DNA from: Chitinophagales bacterium | GTDB taxonomy: Bacteria; Bacteroidota; Bacteroidia; Chitinophagales; CAIODY01 | Direction of reading: 5' to 3' | Length of the DNA: 18,166 bases | Assembly: GCA_023251415.1 (NCBI GenBank) | Contig: JAHEYX010000018.1 | Location: 1 to 18,166, forward strand | In this document: positions 1-6,764 of the stretch, piece after piece | Position numbering within the stretch: the first letter of the stretch is position 1 | Layout of the letters: the number at the start of each line of letters is the position of its first letter | Translations under genes and position numbers: made by a program | The notes under the pieces: generated by a model | Told to the model about the DNA's origin: nothing | Database searches by the model: none | What the model saw: only the letters and a program-made list of their open reading frames with translations

Positions 1-156
1 GGGATCGTAATATACCTTCGGGCTTACACCATGTATAGAAGCATAATCGGCATCGTCAAACGTGGCTTTATCGCTATAGTACGGCTCATATTGCTGCACT
101 ACATTGCCCTTGTTATTATAAACCGTCTTACCGGAGGTAATCCACGTTAATGACAT
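1..156 (-). pseudogene. 5'-truncated fragment of a TcdB/SpvB-type (RHS-related) toxin gene, runs off window
   Basis: Reading leftward from an ATG at 156, 52 codons stay open to the window edge. The peptide contains SGKTVYNNKGNVVQQYEPYY near residues 8-27, and it ends SPKVYYDP. This matches the conserved block of insecticidal-toxin TcdB/TcaC and SpvB-family proteins, which reads roughly 'GRTVxNNKGxPVxQYEPyFS...GVTPxxYYDPLGR'. In those proteins the block lies deep inside a very large polypeptide, just before the RHS-type core. Here an in-frame TAA lies only six codons upstream of the ATG, so the N-terminal part is missing. I therefore call it a 5'-truncated remnant, although a promoter-like sequence lies about 60 bases upstream and the fragment could be expressed. 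It might instead be an orphan RHS-type cassette. The family call is from motif recognition; the truncation is seen directly; the pseudogene status is inference, because the downstream end is outside the window. Confidence 0.6.
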
Positions 157-210
157 GCTGATTAATTTGCTACTTTAATAAGTCTGCAATTTAACTAGCC
201 TATATCCATA

Positions 211-308
211 CTTGCAAACGTAGTTATACGCTGTGTTTTCAACAATTAATGCACAATTACTAAAATTAGTATTGCTGAATTAAACACATAACGCAAGGTT
301 CGTGCAGG
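211..308. repeat. Long imperfect inverted repeat (hairpin or cruciform candidate)
   Basis: About 98 bases can fold on themselves. The central palindrome is TACTAA (258-263) with TTAGTA (266-271). Outside it, 239-245 pairs with 272-278 with one mismatch, 232-238 (TGTGTTT) pairs with 282-288 (AAACACA), 223-226 pairs with 289-292, and 213-219 pairs with most of 298-306. Unpaired bulges of 3 to 12 bases interrupt the arms. This resembles a folded recombination site or the terminal structure of a mobile element, but no known site type is matched. The pairing was worked out by eye. Confidence 0.4.
215..245 (-). promoter_or_regulatory. Bacteroidota-type promoter candidate upstream of the toxin fragment
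   Basis: On the minus strand TACGTTTG (215-222) fits the Bacteroidota -7 consensus TAnnTTTG. TTG triplets lie 17 and 20 bases upstream (240-242 and 243-245), near the position expected for the -33 element. Transcription would begin near 208 and lead into the ATG at 156. The site lies inside the left arm of a long imperfect inverted repeat, so the match could be coincidental. Confidence 0.35.
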
Positions 309-559
309 TTGCTAAATTGGATGAAGTTGATGATAAAGTAACAAGCAATATTAAGGAATTGGCCTAGATGCAAACCCTTTAAAGATATAAAAATTGGCTA
401 TTTGATTTAACCAAGTGGCTTTGTCTGCTTCAAGGTGTGTATAGTTTTTAAGTATGTTGCTATTGTTTCACATTAGATAAAGGCTATCATCAAAGTAGTA
501 TGGGATGACTAAGCTGATGATTTTTCTTTCTGTTGTAGTAATCAATTGATCTTAGCGAA

Positions 560-739
560 TTATTCAAAGTTCTCATCATCAATTATTTGTTGTGATTTTT
601 GCTTTTCAGCTAAGATAATAATTGAACTAACTGCAATAGCAAAAGAAATGAGTAAAGCAGCAAAAAAGTATGAATTTTCTTTTTTTTCTTTTTGAATTGG
701 TAAAAAACCATAGGCTTGTTCTACATCATGTAAAGTCAT
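560..739 (-). CDS. Small single-span membrane protein of the integrative element
   Basis: This is a 59-residue ORF from an ATG at 739 to a TAA at 560-562. The N-terminal part is polar with a lysine/glutamate-rich stretch (QKEKKENS, residues 16-23). A hydrophobic segment follows at about residues 24-44 (YFFAALLISFAIAVSSIIIL), and a short charged C-terminal tail ends in DDENFE. A single transmembrane helix is the natural reading. The start lies 14 bases inside the end of the zinc-ribbon gene in another frame, so translational coupling is likely. It is the last gene of the minus-strand cluster. I recognise no family and assign no function; the overlap and the clean membrane segment argue that it is a real gene. 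Confidence 0.55.
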   Translation of the reverse strand: MTLHDVEQAYGFLPIQKEKKENSYFFAALLISFAIAVSSIIILAEKQKSQQIIDDENFE

Positions 740-1178
740 TTTTACTTATTTTAAATGTGAATATTAGGTTGTTAATTAATAGAAGTGAAAGCTTAAATGG
801 GCCTAAAACTATTGTTGGATATTCTGCATCAGTTATGCGGTAAGAAAATGTTCTAATATCAAACTTTAACTCATCTAATTTTAAACTTGAAACAGTATTT
901 TCATTTTGATAGCCTAATAGTTTATCTAACACTAAAATATTGTGTTCTAAAGTTGAAAGTTGCTTTCTATGATCAGTCGATTGACTAATTGAATATAAAC
1001 TAGCTACTTGAGCAAGTCGATTTTCTTCAATTAATTGCTTTTGCTTATATTTACAATAATTTTGTTTCCCATATTTTTCAGGACAATAAATTTGTAACTC
1101 ATGTATTACAACAAACTCGCATTTACAATATGGGCAAGTTTTAAGTCGTACTAATTTGTTTTCAGAATTATGCTTCAT
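726..1178 (-). CDS. Zinc-ribbon protein of unknown function (element cargo or accessory gene)
   Basis: The protein has 150 residues. The N-terminal third contains CPYCKC at residues 15-20, YC with cysteine 32, and YC with cysteine 42. This is a CxxC plus two later cysteines, suited to binding one zinc ion, and similar short zinc ribbons are frequent in Bacteroidota mobile-element ORFs. Residues 45-90 look helical (leucine, glutamate and glutamine rich). The C-terminal half (about 100-145) is hydrophobic and beta-like, with GPFKLSLLLINNLIFTFKI, but it is not a clear membrane helix. The gene begins 26 bases after the HTH gene and its end overlaps the start of the small membrane protein. The zinc-binding call is inference from cysteine spacing; the function is unknown. 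Confidence 0.6.
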   Translation of the reverse strand: MKHNSENKLVRLKTCPYCKCEFVVIHELQIYCPEKYGKQNYCKYKQKQLIEENRLAQVASLYSISQSTDHRKQLSTLEHNILVLDKLLGYQNENTVSSLKLDELKFDIRTFSYRITDAEYPTIVLGPFKLSLLLINNLIFTFKISKNDFT

Positions 1179-1204
1179 TTTAGTTTAATATGATTATTAA
1201 AAAC

Positions 1205-1513
1205 TCAATTGAGTTTATTCCTCTTCACTTTATGAAAAGCTTGTTCAAAGTCTGTAACGTGAATAAACGATCTATTACCAAATTTGTATAGAGGAAGAAC
1301 CCCTGTTTTAATTCTAGAATAAAGTGTGAACCGGCTACAAATCTTCCTATCTAAAATATCCTTTATTGAAATGTAATTAAATACAAAATTGCTACTTTCA
1401 GGTTTTAGTTCAATTTTGGTATTTTGAATTTGTTCCAGTAATTTCTCAATTCGTATTAATTTGTTTTCTAAAATTTCAAATGGATTATGTTGCATGGAAA
1501 TTTGTTTCCACAA
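1205..1513 (-). CDS. Helix-turn-helix excisionase-like DNA-binding protein
   Basis: The protein has 102 residues. Residues 10-38 form a likely amphipathic coiled coil (NPFEILENKLIRIEKLLEQI). Residues 47-97 resemble the HTH_17/excisionase fold common in Bacteroidota elements: an 'IxIKDIL' helix, then a recognition-helix region RFTLYSRIKTGVLPLYKFGN, then RSFIHVTDFEQAF. The pattern 'tLYsrIktGvLP.yKfGnrsfi' is typical of Xis/MerR-type winged helices. Such proteins direct the recombinase toward excision or regulate the element. Met7 (position 1495) is an alternative start. It sits 47 bases after the 299-residue gene and 26 bases before the zinc-ribbon gene, on the same strand as the recombinase. 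The role as recombination directionality factor is inferred from fold and context. Confidence 0.6.
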   Translation of the reverse strand: MWKQISMQHNPFEILENKLIRIEKLLEQIQNTKIELKPESSNFVFNYISIKDILDRKICSRFTLYSRIKTGVLPLYKFGNRSFIHVTDFEQAFHKVKRNKLN

Positions 1514-1560
1514 AGAACTTAGGAATATTAATAGAATGCAAATGGTAAGTATGGACTAAG

Positions 1561-2460
1561 TCAGGAAAAATTAGTTCTCATTGTCTTTAATTCACTAATA
1601 TAGCCTTTTATAATAGTTTCTGCGGATACGTTTTTTTCCATAGTTACAATTTGTAACGAACGGTTAAGTCCATTTATTGCCCTACTAATGTGCTTGACGG
1701 CTATGTGTTTTGGAATACAATATACATTTTTTAAATGTTTCGAACTATAAAAGTGTTTAAATGAATTGCCATTTATATATTTTACGTAATAATTCTTGCA
1801 TGTAGCATTGTCTCGACTTACTTTCATTACTTTCATTGCAATTGCTAAATCCTTTAATTCTATATTTTCAATAGGAGGTTTAAACTTTTTCTTTTTAGTT
1901 ACTAAATTTTTAACTTTAGTAAGATTGTTTTTTTCTAAGGATAAAAGGAATTCATAAATAGCTTGACTGTAAACATGATTTTCAAATTCTTTAATAAAAT
2001 TTTGTTTATATTTAACTAGATGGCAATATTCATAACAATATGTATTTCCTCGAATTATGTAATTTGTATAAAAATGTCGAATTTGTTCAAGTTCAGTTCC
2101 TGTAAAAATTACATGATTAAATTCAGAATGTTGATAGTTCTCATTATTAAATATTTTACCTTCTAACAACCATTTACATTGATTAATTTCATTTTTCAAT
2201 AAACTTTCTAAATTTGAATTATTTTGTATTTTTCTATTAAATTGTGTTTTAAGTTCTTGAACTTTAATATTTACTTGTTGATCAAAAAAATCTTTTTTAT
2301 CAGTCTCAATTAATTTAAGAACATTTAGTGAAACTTCTGTTGGTGCAACAATTAATGCATTCTTCCCGTTATTGACTTTTAACGAACATTCATAATCTAG
2401 AATAAATTTCCCTTTTTGCCAATCAGAATAAGTTAGATTCTTACGAATATGTTTTTTCAT
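1561..2460 (-). CDS. Unrecognised 299-residue protein next to the integrase
   Basis: I do not recognise this protein. It is lysine-, asparagine- and tyrosine-rich, has no signal peptide and no transmembrane span, and is probably cytosolic. Residues 50-100 are strongly helical and charged. Residues 140-147 contain CYEYCHLV, a CxxxC pair. A basic run (TKKKKFKPP) sits at about 188-196, and residues 198-268 contain lysines, histidines and tyrosines (CKNYYVKYINGN, KHIAVKHISRAINGLNRSL) that could contact nucleic acid. The gene starts 18 bases after the recombinase stop on the same strand, so the two are probably cotranscribed. A role in replication, recombination or host interaction of the element is possible, but nothing in the sequence decides. 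The base composition is strongly AT-rich, like the rest of the cluster and unlike the genes from about 10 kb onward. Confidence 0.55.
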   Translation of the reverse strand: MKKHIRKNLTYSDWQKGKFILDYECSLKVNNGKNALIVAPTEVSLNVLKLIETDKKDFFDQQVNIKVQELKTQFNRKIQNNSNLESLLKNEINQCKWLLEGKIFNNENYQHSEFNHVIFTGTELEQIRHFYTNYIIRGNTYCYEYCHLVKYKQNFIKEFENHVYSQAIYEFLLSLEKNNLTKVKNLVTKKKKFKPPIENIELKDLAIAMKVMKVSRDNATCKNYYVKYINGNSFKHFYSSKHLKNVYCIPKHIAVKHISRAINGLNRSLQIVTMEKNVSAETIIKGYISELKTMRTNFS

Positions 2461-2478
2461 ACTTAAAATAAATTGTAT

Positions 2479-3723
2479 CTAGTTTAATTTAAACATTGAA
2501 TCAAATGCATTATCTAAATCTGCATCATCAACTTTTACATATTCTTTAAATTGAGCATAAGTTTTATGGCCACTGACCTTCATAATTATTTCAGGTTGTA
2601 TTCCGCTTTTTAAAGCTAATGAGCAAAATGTTCTCCGACCAGTATGACTGGAGATTAAATTGTAACGATGATCAGATATAGTAATTTTATTTTTACCTAC
2701 TAACTTTACCCATGAATGTTGTCTGTCAAATTTGGCCAGTTGACATATTTCCTTTAAATAGTCATTAAATTTTTGATTACTTATAGTTGGTATCCCAATT
2801 GGGTATTTCTTTATAATATATTGAAGGTGTTTTTTCAATTTAGGATGTAAAGGAATAAAAACTTTTTCACCTGTTTTTTGCTGATATATTTGTATTGCAG
2901 TTGTTGAAATGTTTTTAGGATCTACTAGTTTAGGAATATCTGAAAATCTTTGCCCAGTTAATATTTCTAATAAAAATAAATCTTTTACCAACTCTAATCT
3001 TTTATTATGTTCAAGTTTAAGTGCTAATAAATCTAAAACCTCAGATTCGCTTAATGCAATCTTATAAGGTTCAATCTCTTCTAATGAAGTAAAATCTTCT
3101 AAATCATACTGCTTTTTAATTAATTTGTTTTTATAGGCATATTTAATAAATTGTTTTAACTTCTTTAAATTAGCATTTGTTGTCGAATTTGAAAACGCTT
3201 TATCTGATACAAAATAGTTATCACGAATTGAGTACCAAAAATTGGGATCCATTCTTTCTAAATCAATTTTCCCAATTTTTTTTTGATATTCCATCAAATG
3301 ATTTTTTAGTGTTATGTAATGATTTGAAGTTCCAGCTGTCCATGCGCTCTGAGTTTCTGAAATAAATTTATTAAACGTTGACTCAAATGATTCACTTCCA
3401 GTATTTGATTCAATTCCTATTTGGTCATAATAAATTTGTTTAATTCCAATCAATGAAATGGGTGTTGAGGAATTCCACGTAAGTTCAATTTTCAATAGTT
3501 GATCTCGAATACCTTCTAAACAAGATCGGTATTCCATGAATAAAGGCGAATTTCTTTTAAGTAAATCTTTAGACCCTTTAGTTTTACGCACATTGCAATA
3601 GCATGTTAAAAATCGTTTTCCTGTAGCAAAACGAAGTCGGGATTTATTAAGACTAATCGATACATATAAATTACTTAAATTATTTGCTGACGGGGTTAAA
3701 AGATAAAAGGATATGTGAATCAT
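2479..3723 (-). CDS. Tyrosine recombinase (phage-type integrase) of a small integrative element
   Basis: The protein has 414 residues, the usual size of Bacteroidota mobile-element integrases. It should carry out site-specific integration and excision through a covalent 3'-phosphotyrosine intermediate. The N-terminal part (about 1-100) fits the arm-binding domain and about 112-205 the SAM-like core-binding domain, with FNKFISETQSAWTAGTSNHY near the start of the latter. The catalytic domain begins near 220 and has every expected residue: Arg259 in LTGQRFSD, Lys283 in QQKTGEK, His360 and Arg363 in HTGRRTF, His386 in SGHKTYAQF, and the nucleophile Tyr395 in KEYV. The enzyme is therefore predicted to be active. 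It is the first gene of the leftward cluster. Just upstream are a -7-like box and a 12-base-period direct repeat. The target site is unknown, because no att duplication was found by eye. Confidence 0.92.
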   Translation of the reverse strand: MIHISFYLLTPSANNLSNLYVSISLNKSRLRFATGKRFLTCYCNVRKTKGSKDLLKRNSPLFMEYRSCLEGIRDQLLKIELTWNSSTPISLIGIKQIYYDQIGIESNTGSESFESTFNKFISETQSAWTAGTSNHYITLKNHLMEYQKKIGKIDLERMDPNFWYSIRDNYFVSDKAFSNSTTNANLKKLKQFIKYAYKNKLIKKQYDLEDFTSLEEIEPYKIALSESEVLDLLALKLEHNKRLELVKDLFLLEILTGQRFSDIPKLVDPKNISTTAIQIYQQKTGEKVFIPLHPKLKKHLQYIIKKYPIGIPTISNQKFNDYLKEICQLAKFDRQHSWVKLVGKNKITISDHRYNLISSHTGRRTFCSLALKSGIQPEIIMKVSGHKTYAQFKEYVKVDDADLDNAFDSMFKLN

Positions 3724-3730
3724 AATTTAA

Positions 3731-3753
3731 AACATTGACAATAACATTGACAA
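3731..3753. repeat. Two tandem AACATTGACAA repeats in the integrase leader
   Basis: The 11-base word AACATTGACAA occurs at 3731-3741 and again at 3743-3753, giving a 12-base period. The repeat ends eight bases before the integrase ATG and overlaps the predicted -7 box and start of transcription. This position suits an operator or a recombinase/Xis arm-binding site. The repeat is seen directly; the function is inference. Confidence 0.5.
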
Positions 3754-3781
3754 ATATAACAAACTTTAACAAACAATAAAA
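3751..3781 (-). promoter_or_regulatory. Candidate promoter of the integrase cluster
   Basis: On the minus strand TATATTTG (3751-3758) matches the Bacteroidota -7 consensus TAnnTTTG exactly. The -33 region is weak: only T-rich sequence at the usual 19-base distance, and a TTG at a short 15-base distance. Transcription would start near 3744, about 20 bases before the ATG at 3723. Confidence 0.35.
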
Positions 3782-3849
3782 TATAGTTTATTCTAGTTTA
3801 ATTGGTAAACCATTGAAATTGATTAAAATAATTGTTCTATAATGTTTGA

Positions 3850-3927
3850 TATTGTTATGCTGTTCATCCAAACGGGATCACTAATACACTTTCATTTTTT
3901 TAGATTCAATGCATTCGCATAACAATA
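3850..3927. repeat. 11-base inverted repeat TATTGTTATGC / GCATAACAATA
   Basis: TATTGTTATGC at 3850-3860 is repeated in perfect inversion at 3917-3927, separated by 56 bases. It lies between the integrase start and the sensor-kinase gene, where the right end of the integrative element is expected. It may be an attachment-site arm, a regulator site for the kinase, or chance in AT-rich DNA. A second small hairpin, AGCAATT (3968-3974) with AATTGCT (3983-3989), lies about 20 bases before the kinase ATG. Confidence 0.3.
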
Positions 3928-4006
3928 CTCCTGCAGTTTTTCAGTTGACAAGTCACTAATTTCGTTTAGCAATTAAGCAACAAATTGCTTTCTTTGACTA
4001 TTCCCA

Positions 4007-5980
4007 ATGAAGCAGTTTAAAACCATCGCATATTGCATATACACCTTCATTGTACTGTTTTTATTACTGTGTTTGCAGGCAAGTTACGCAGTAAATAAAA
4101 GGTACCTAGATAGTGTATATGTTGCTTATCTCCATGCAGTAAGCGATAGTGAAAAAATGCAATGCCTTTATTCTCTCAGTTATGAATATGGTTTTAGTAA
4201 TCCTAAAATTGGAATTCAATACGGACAACAATGTCTAGCCTTGGCTAAGCTGAAGAAAAGCAAGTTTCATGCTTTAAATGCCTATAACGGGCTTGGAAAT
4301 GCGTATGAAACGCTTTCAGACTATGACTCTGCACGTTATTATCATATGCAATCACTTCAACTGGCAAGAGCATTGCACGATGAAAGGAAAATCGCTACTA
4401 CCCTGATTAATATAGCCATTACCTACAAGGAACAAGGGTTGTACGAACAAGCATTAGCCTATCAATTAGAAGCGCTTAGAAATTTTGAAAGTAAGGAACA
4501 GTATAATCCGCGTATACATTTTTTTATTGGTCAATTGTACATTGCATTGAACAATATTTCGGAAGCCGAGCGGCATTCTAGAACCGGAATTAGAAAATGT
4601 AAAGAATTAGGGTACTATGATGCCATCCATAGCCTAAATCTCAATCTGGCCATTTGTTTAACCAAACAAAACAAGATAGACTCTGCTATTCTCTTGCTTC
4701 AACATTCGCTTCAGGAGTTAAAAGGGAAAACAGACGTTCGTATTACCTCGCAATGTCTACATGCTTTAGGGGAGGCTTGGTTGGCTAAAAAAAATTCTGA
4801 AGAGGCATTGGTTTGTTTTCAAAACGAATTGGCATTACAAGAACAATTATCCAATAAAGAAGGGGTTTGTAGCACGCATTTAATTATTGCTACCACTATG
4901 TTGCAACAACCCAATCCGGATAAACAAACAGCATTGCAGCATATTGCTCTAGCTCAAAAAAGCTTGTCGCAACTATTACACAACAAAGATGCTTTGCGCG
5001 ATGTGTATTTTAAAATGGCAAGTTTATATGAATCATTAGGGCACCCGAATGAAGCCTTGAATTTTTATAAATTATATTTTGGATTGAAAGATTCATTGTT
5101 AAACTTAAACAGTGTAGCGCAACTTAATGAACTTCAAACACGTTATGAAACAGTGAAAAAGCAAAGCCAAATCGAACTTCAAAAAACTAAACTGGAAGCA
5201 CAAACCAATTCAATTAAACACAAAAATGTACAACTCATTTTACTGATTAGCGTATTGTTGCTTACCATCATTACAGCATTGTTTAGTTATTCAAGATACC
5301 GTACTCGCCAACAATTTAAATTCATGTTGGAAGTGGAGCGTCAAGAAAAACTGCGTGAATTTGCACTCATTGAAAAAGAACAACAAGAGCGAGAACGTAT
5401 TTCAAAAGATATTCATGATGAGTTAGGGGCCGGGTTGTCAAAAATTGCATTATTAACTGCTTATGCCCAACAAAAAAATGACAATCAAATATTATCGGAG
5501 CAAATCTCAACAATTTCAACAATTTCAACCGAATTAAGGTCGAATATTACTGATTTAGTATGGGCGCTTAATCCCAATAACAATACTCTTGAAAACCTGG
5601 TAGCACGAATGCATGAATATGCCGGTTCATTTTTAGAAGACTTAAACCTTACTTATTCATTGCATTTTCCGGATGATATTCCTGCAATTGCCATTACAAG
5701 AGAAATTCAGCGCAATATTTTTTTAACTTTTAAAGAAGCCGTTAGCAATGCAGCCAAACATGCAAAGGCTACTACTATTACCATAACGGCATCTTATAAC
5801 AGCCCCCAGTTTATGATTTCTATTACAGATGATGGAATTGGGTTTGAACATAAAAAAATAAAAATTTCCAATAATGGGTTGCGCAACATGCAAGAACGCA
5901 TGAACATAATTGGAGGCGAATTTGAGCTGCATACTTCTTCCTCAGGCACTAAGGTACTTTTAACCATACCGATACAATGA
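4007..5980 (+). CDS. TPR-containing sensor histidine kinase (NarL/DesK-type HisKA_3)
   Basis: The protein has 657 residues. A signal peptide or N-terminal anchor (about 7-27) is followed by tetratricopeptide repeats at about 50-365. TPR-like signatures include NAYNGLGNAYETLSDYDSAR (residues 91-110) and AITYKEQGLYEQALAYQLEA (137-156). A coiled coil follows at about 372-405, then one membrane span at about 408-428, so the TPR region should be periplasmic. The cytoplasmic part has an H-box with RISKDIHDELGAGLSKIALL (phosphoacceptor His470) and a HATPase_c domain with the N-box FKEAVSNAAKHA (Asn581) and the D609-G-I-G box, ending with a GG(EF)...SGTKVLLTIP segment. An in-phase 9-base tandem repeat encodes STISTIST (501-508). 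The response regulator begins 70 bases downstream with no terminator between, so the two are the likely cognate pair. The stimulus is unknown; the TPR region presumably senses a protein or peptide partner. Confidence 0.9.
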   Translation: MKQFKTIAYCIYTFIVLFLLLCLQASYAVNKRYLDSVYVAYLHAVSDSEKMQCLYSLSYEYGFSNPKIGIQYGQQCLALAKLKKSKFHALNAYNGLGNAYETLSDYDSARYYHMQSLQLARALHDERKIATTLINIAITYKEQGLYEQALAYQLEALRNFESKEQYNPRIHFFIGQLYIALNNISEAERHSRTGIRKCKELGYYDAIHSLNLNLAICLTKQNKIDSAILLLQHSLQELKGKTDVRITSQCLHALGEAWLAKKNSEEALVCFQNELALQEQLSNKEGVCSTHLIIATTMLQQPNPDKQTALQHIALAQKSLSQLLHNKDALRDVYFKMASLYESLGHPNEALNFYKLYFGLKDSLLNLNSVAQLNELQTRYETVKKQSQIELQKTKLEAQTNSIKHKNVQLILLISVLLLTIITALFSYSRYRTRQQFKFMLEVERQEKLREFALIEKEQQERERISKDIHDELGAGLSKIALLTAYAQQKNDNQILSEQISTISTISTELRSNITDLVWALNPNNNTLENLVARMHEYAGSFLEDLNLTYSLHFPDDIPAIAITREIQRNIFLTFKEAVSNAAKHAKATTITITASYNSPQFMISITDDGIGFEHKKIKISNNGLRNMQERMNIIGGEFELHTSSSGTKVLLTIPIQ

Positions 5981-6050
5981 CAAGCACTACTACTAAAATG
6001 TGAGTGATGTGAAAGTGTAATCTTGTAATTTTATCACAAATTTATTAACG

Positions 6051-6680
6051 ATGAAGTATACCACTGTGGCCATAGTCGAAGACCAAAAGGAAATTAGAGA
6101 AATGCAGGAAGCGTTGGTTAAGGAAGCAGATTCCCTTTGTTTCTTACAATCGTTCGAAAATGCAGAAGAGGCGTTAGTGGCCCTTCCTGAATTGCAACCG
6201 GATGTTGTTTTGGTTGATATTCACCTTCCCAAAATGACCGGAATAGAATTGGTTTTTAATCTTAAATCGGTATGCTCGAACACGAAATTTATTATGTGCA
6301 CATCTTTGGAAGATACAGAAACAATTTTTAGTGCATTAAAAGCAGGAGCTAACGGCTATATCTCAAAAACAGCACCATTGAATAAATTAATTGAAGCAAT
6401 AGATGAATTGAGGCACGGAGGAGCACCAATGAGCTCACAAATAGCTCGAAAAGTAGTGGAAAGTTTTCAAGTTAATCAAACCGCAAACACACATTTTGAA
6501 TCGCTTTCTAAAAGAGAGCAAGAAATCCTAAAATTTCTATCAAAAGGATATCGGTATAAAGAAATTGCCGCTAAACTGGAACTGAGTCTCGAAACTGTTC
6601 GTACGCACGTTCGAAATATTTATGAAAAACTTCAAGTCAATTCTAGAACAGACGCATTAAACAAAGTACAATTACGCTAA
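6051..6680 (+). CDS. NarL/FixJ-family response regulator (receiver plus LuxR HTH)
   Basis: The protein has 209 residues. The receiver domain (about 4-122) has the acidic pair Glu10/Asp11, the phosphoacceptor Asp56 in VVLVDIHLPKMTG, Thr84/Ser85 in IMCTS, and Lys106 in YISKTAP, so all phosphorylation residues are present. A linker leads to a LuxR-type HTH at about 150-209 with LSKREQEILKFLSKGYRYKE followed by IAAKLELSLETVRTHVRNIY, the usual recognition-helix signature. It should be a transcription factor activated by phosphotransfer from the TPR kinase upstream. Target genes cannot be read from the sequence. A TAATCTTG box (6018-6025) resembles a -7 element but has no good -33 partner, so expression from the kinase promoter is more likely. 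Confidence 0.92.
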   Translation: MKYTTVAIVEDQKEIREMQEALVKEADSLCFLQSFENAEEALVALPELQPDVVLVDIHLPKMTGIELVFNLKSVCSNTKFIMCTSLEDTETIFSALKAGANGYISKTAPLNKLIEAIDELRHGGAPMSSQIARKVVESFQVNQTANTHFESLSKREQEILKFLSKGYRYKEIAAKLELSLETVRTHVRNIYEKLQVNSRTDALNKVQLR

Positions 6681-6715
6681 AAAAAACCCTGAAACAATTT
6701 ACTGTTTCAGGGTTT
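6681..6715. terminator. Bidirectional intrinsic terminator between convergent genes
   Basis: AAACCCTGAAACA (6684-6696) pairs perfectly with TGTTTCAGGGTTT (6703-6715) around a 6-base loop. On the minus strand the hairpin is followed by eight T residues (the A-run 6679-6686), so it is a strong terminator for the T9SS-cargo gene. On the plus strand it begins just four bases after the response-regulator stop and is followed by AATGA, so termination there would rely on the GGGTTT arm and be weaker. Confidence 0.85.
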
Positions 6716-6764
6716 AATGAAAACCGACTAACCGAACAAGCAGTTCATACAACTACGCTTATAA

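Larger units (their letters stand above)
157..559. other. Gene-poor stretch between toxin fragment and integrative-element genes
   Basis: No convincing gene lies here. The right half (351-551), read on the minus strand, stays open except for one TGA at 468-470 and a terminal TAA at 351-353. The peptide composition there looks protein-like (for example ERKIISLVIPYYFDDS near the start), so it may be the decayed tail of a gene, but I recognise no family and it is short enough to be chance. The left half holds the inverted repeat and promoter candidate listed separately. One end of the integrative element should lie in this stretch. Confidence 0.35.

Noticed and set aside
211..308. Integron attC site
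   Set aside because: The bulged hairpin is reminiscent, but neither end shows the required RYYYAAC / GTTRRRY core boxes and no integron integrase is present.
300..367. Short plus-strand open stretch ending in TAG at 366-368
   Set aside because: The peptide looks protein-like, but it lacks an ATG, is only about 25 codons, and overlaps the opposite-strand open stretch.
3177..3365. 62-codon plus-strand ORF
   Set aside because: It lies wholly antisense inside the well-supported integrase gene.
157..4006. Direct-repeat attachment sites flanking the integrative element
   Set aside because: Comparing the left (157-559) and right (3724-4006) non-coding stretches by eye gave no shared word longer than expected by chance, so no att sites are annotated.
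5501..5530. Microsatellite-like tandem repeat as a phase-variation tract
   Set aside because: The 9-base unit repeats only about two and a half times and stays in frame (STISTIST), so it would not switch the kinase on and off.
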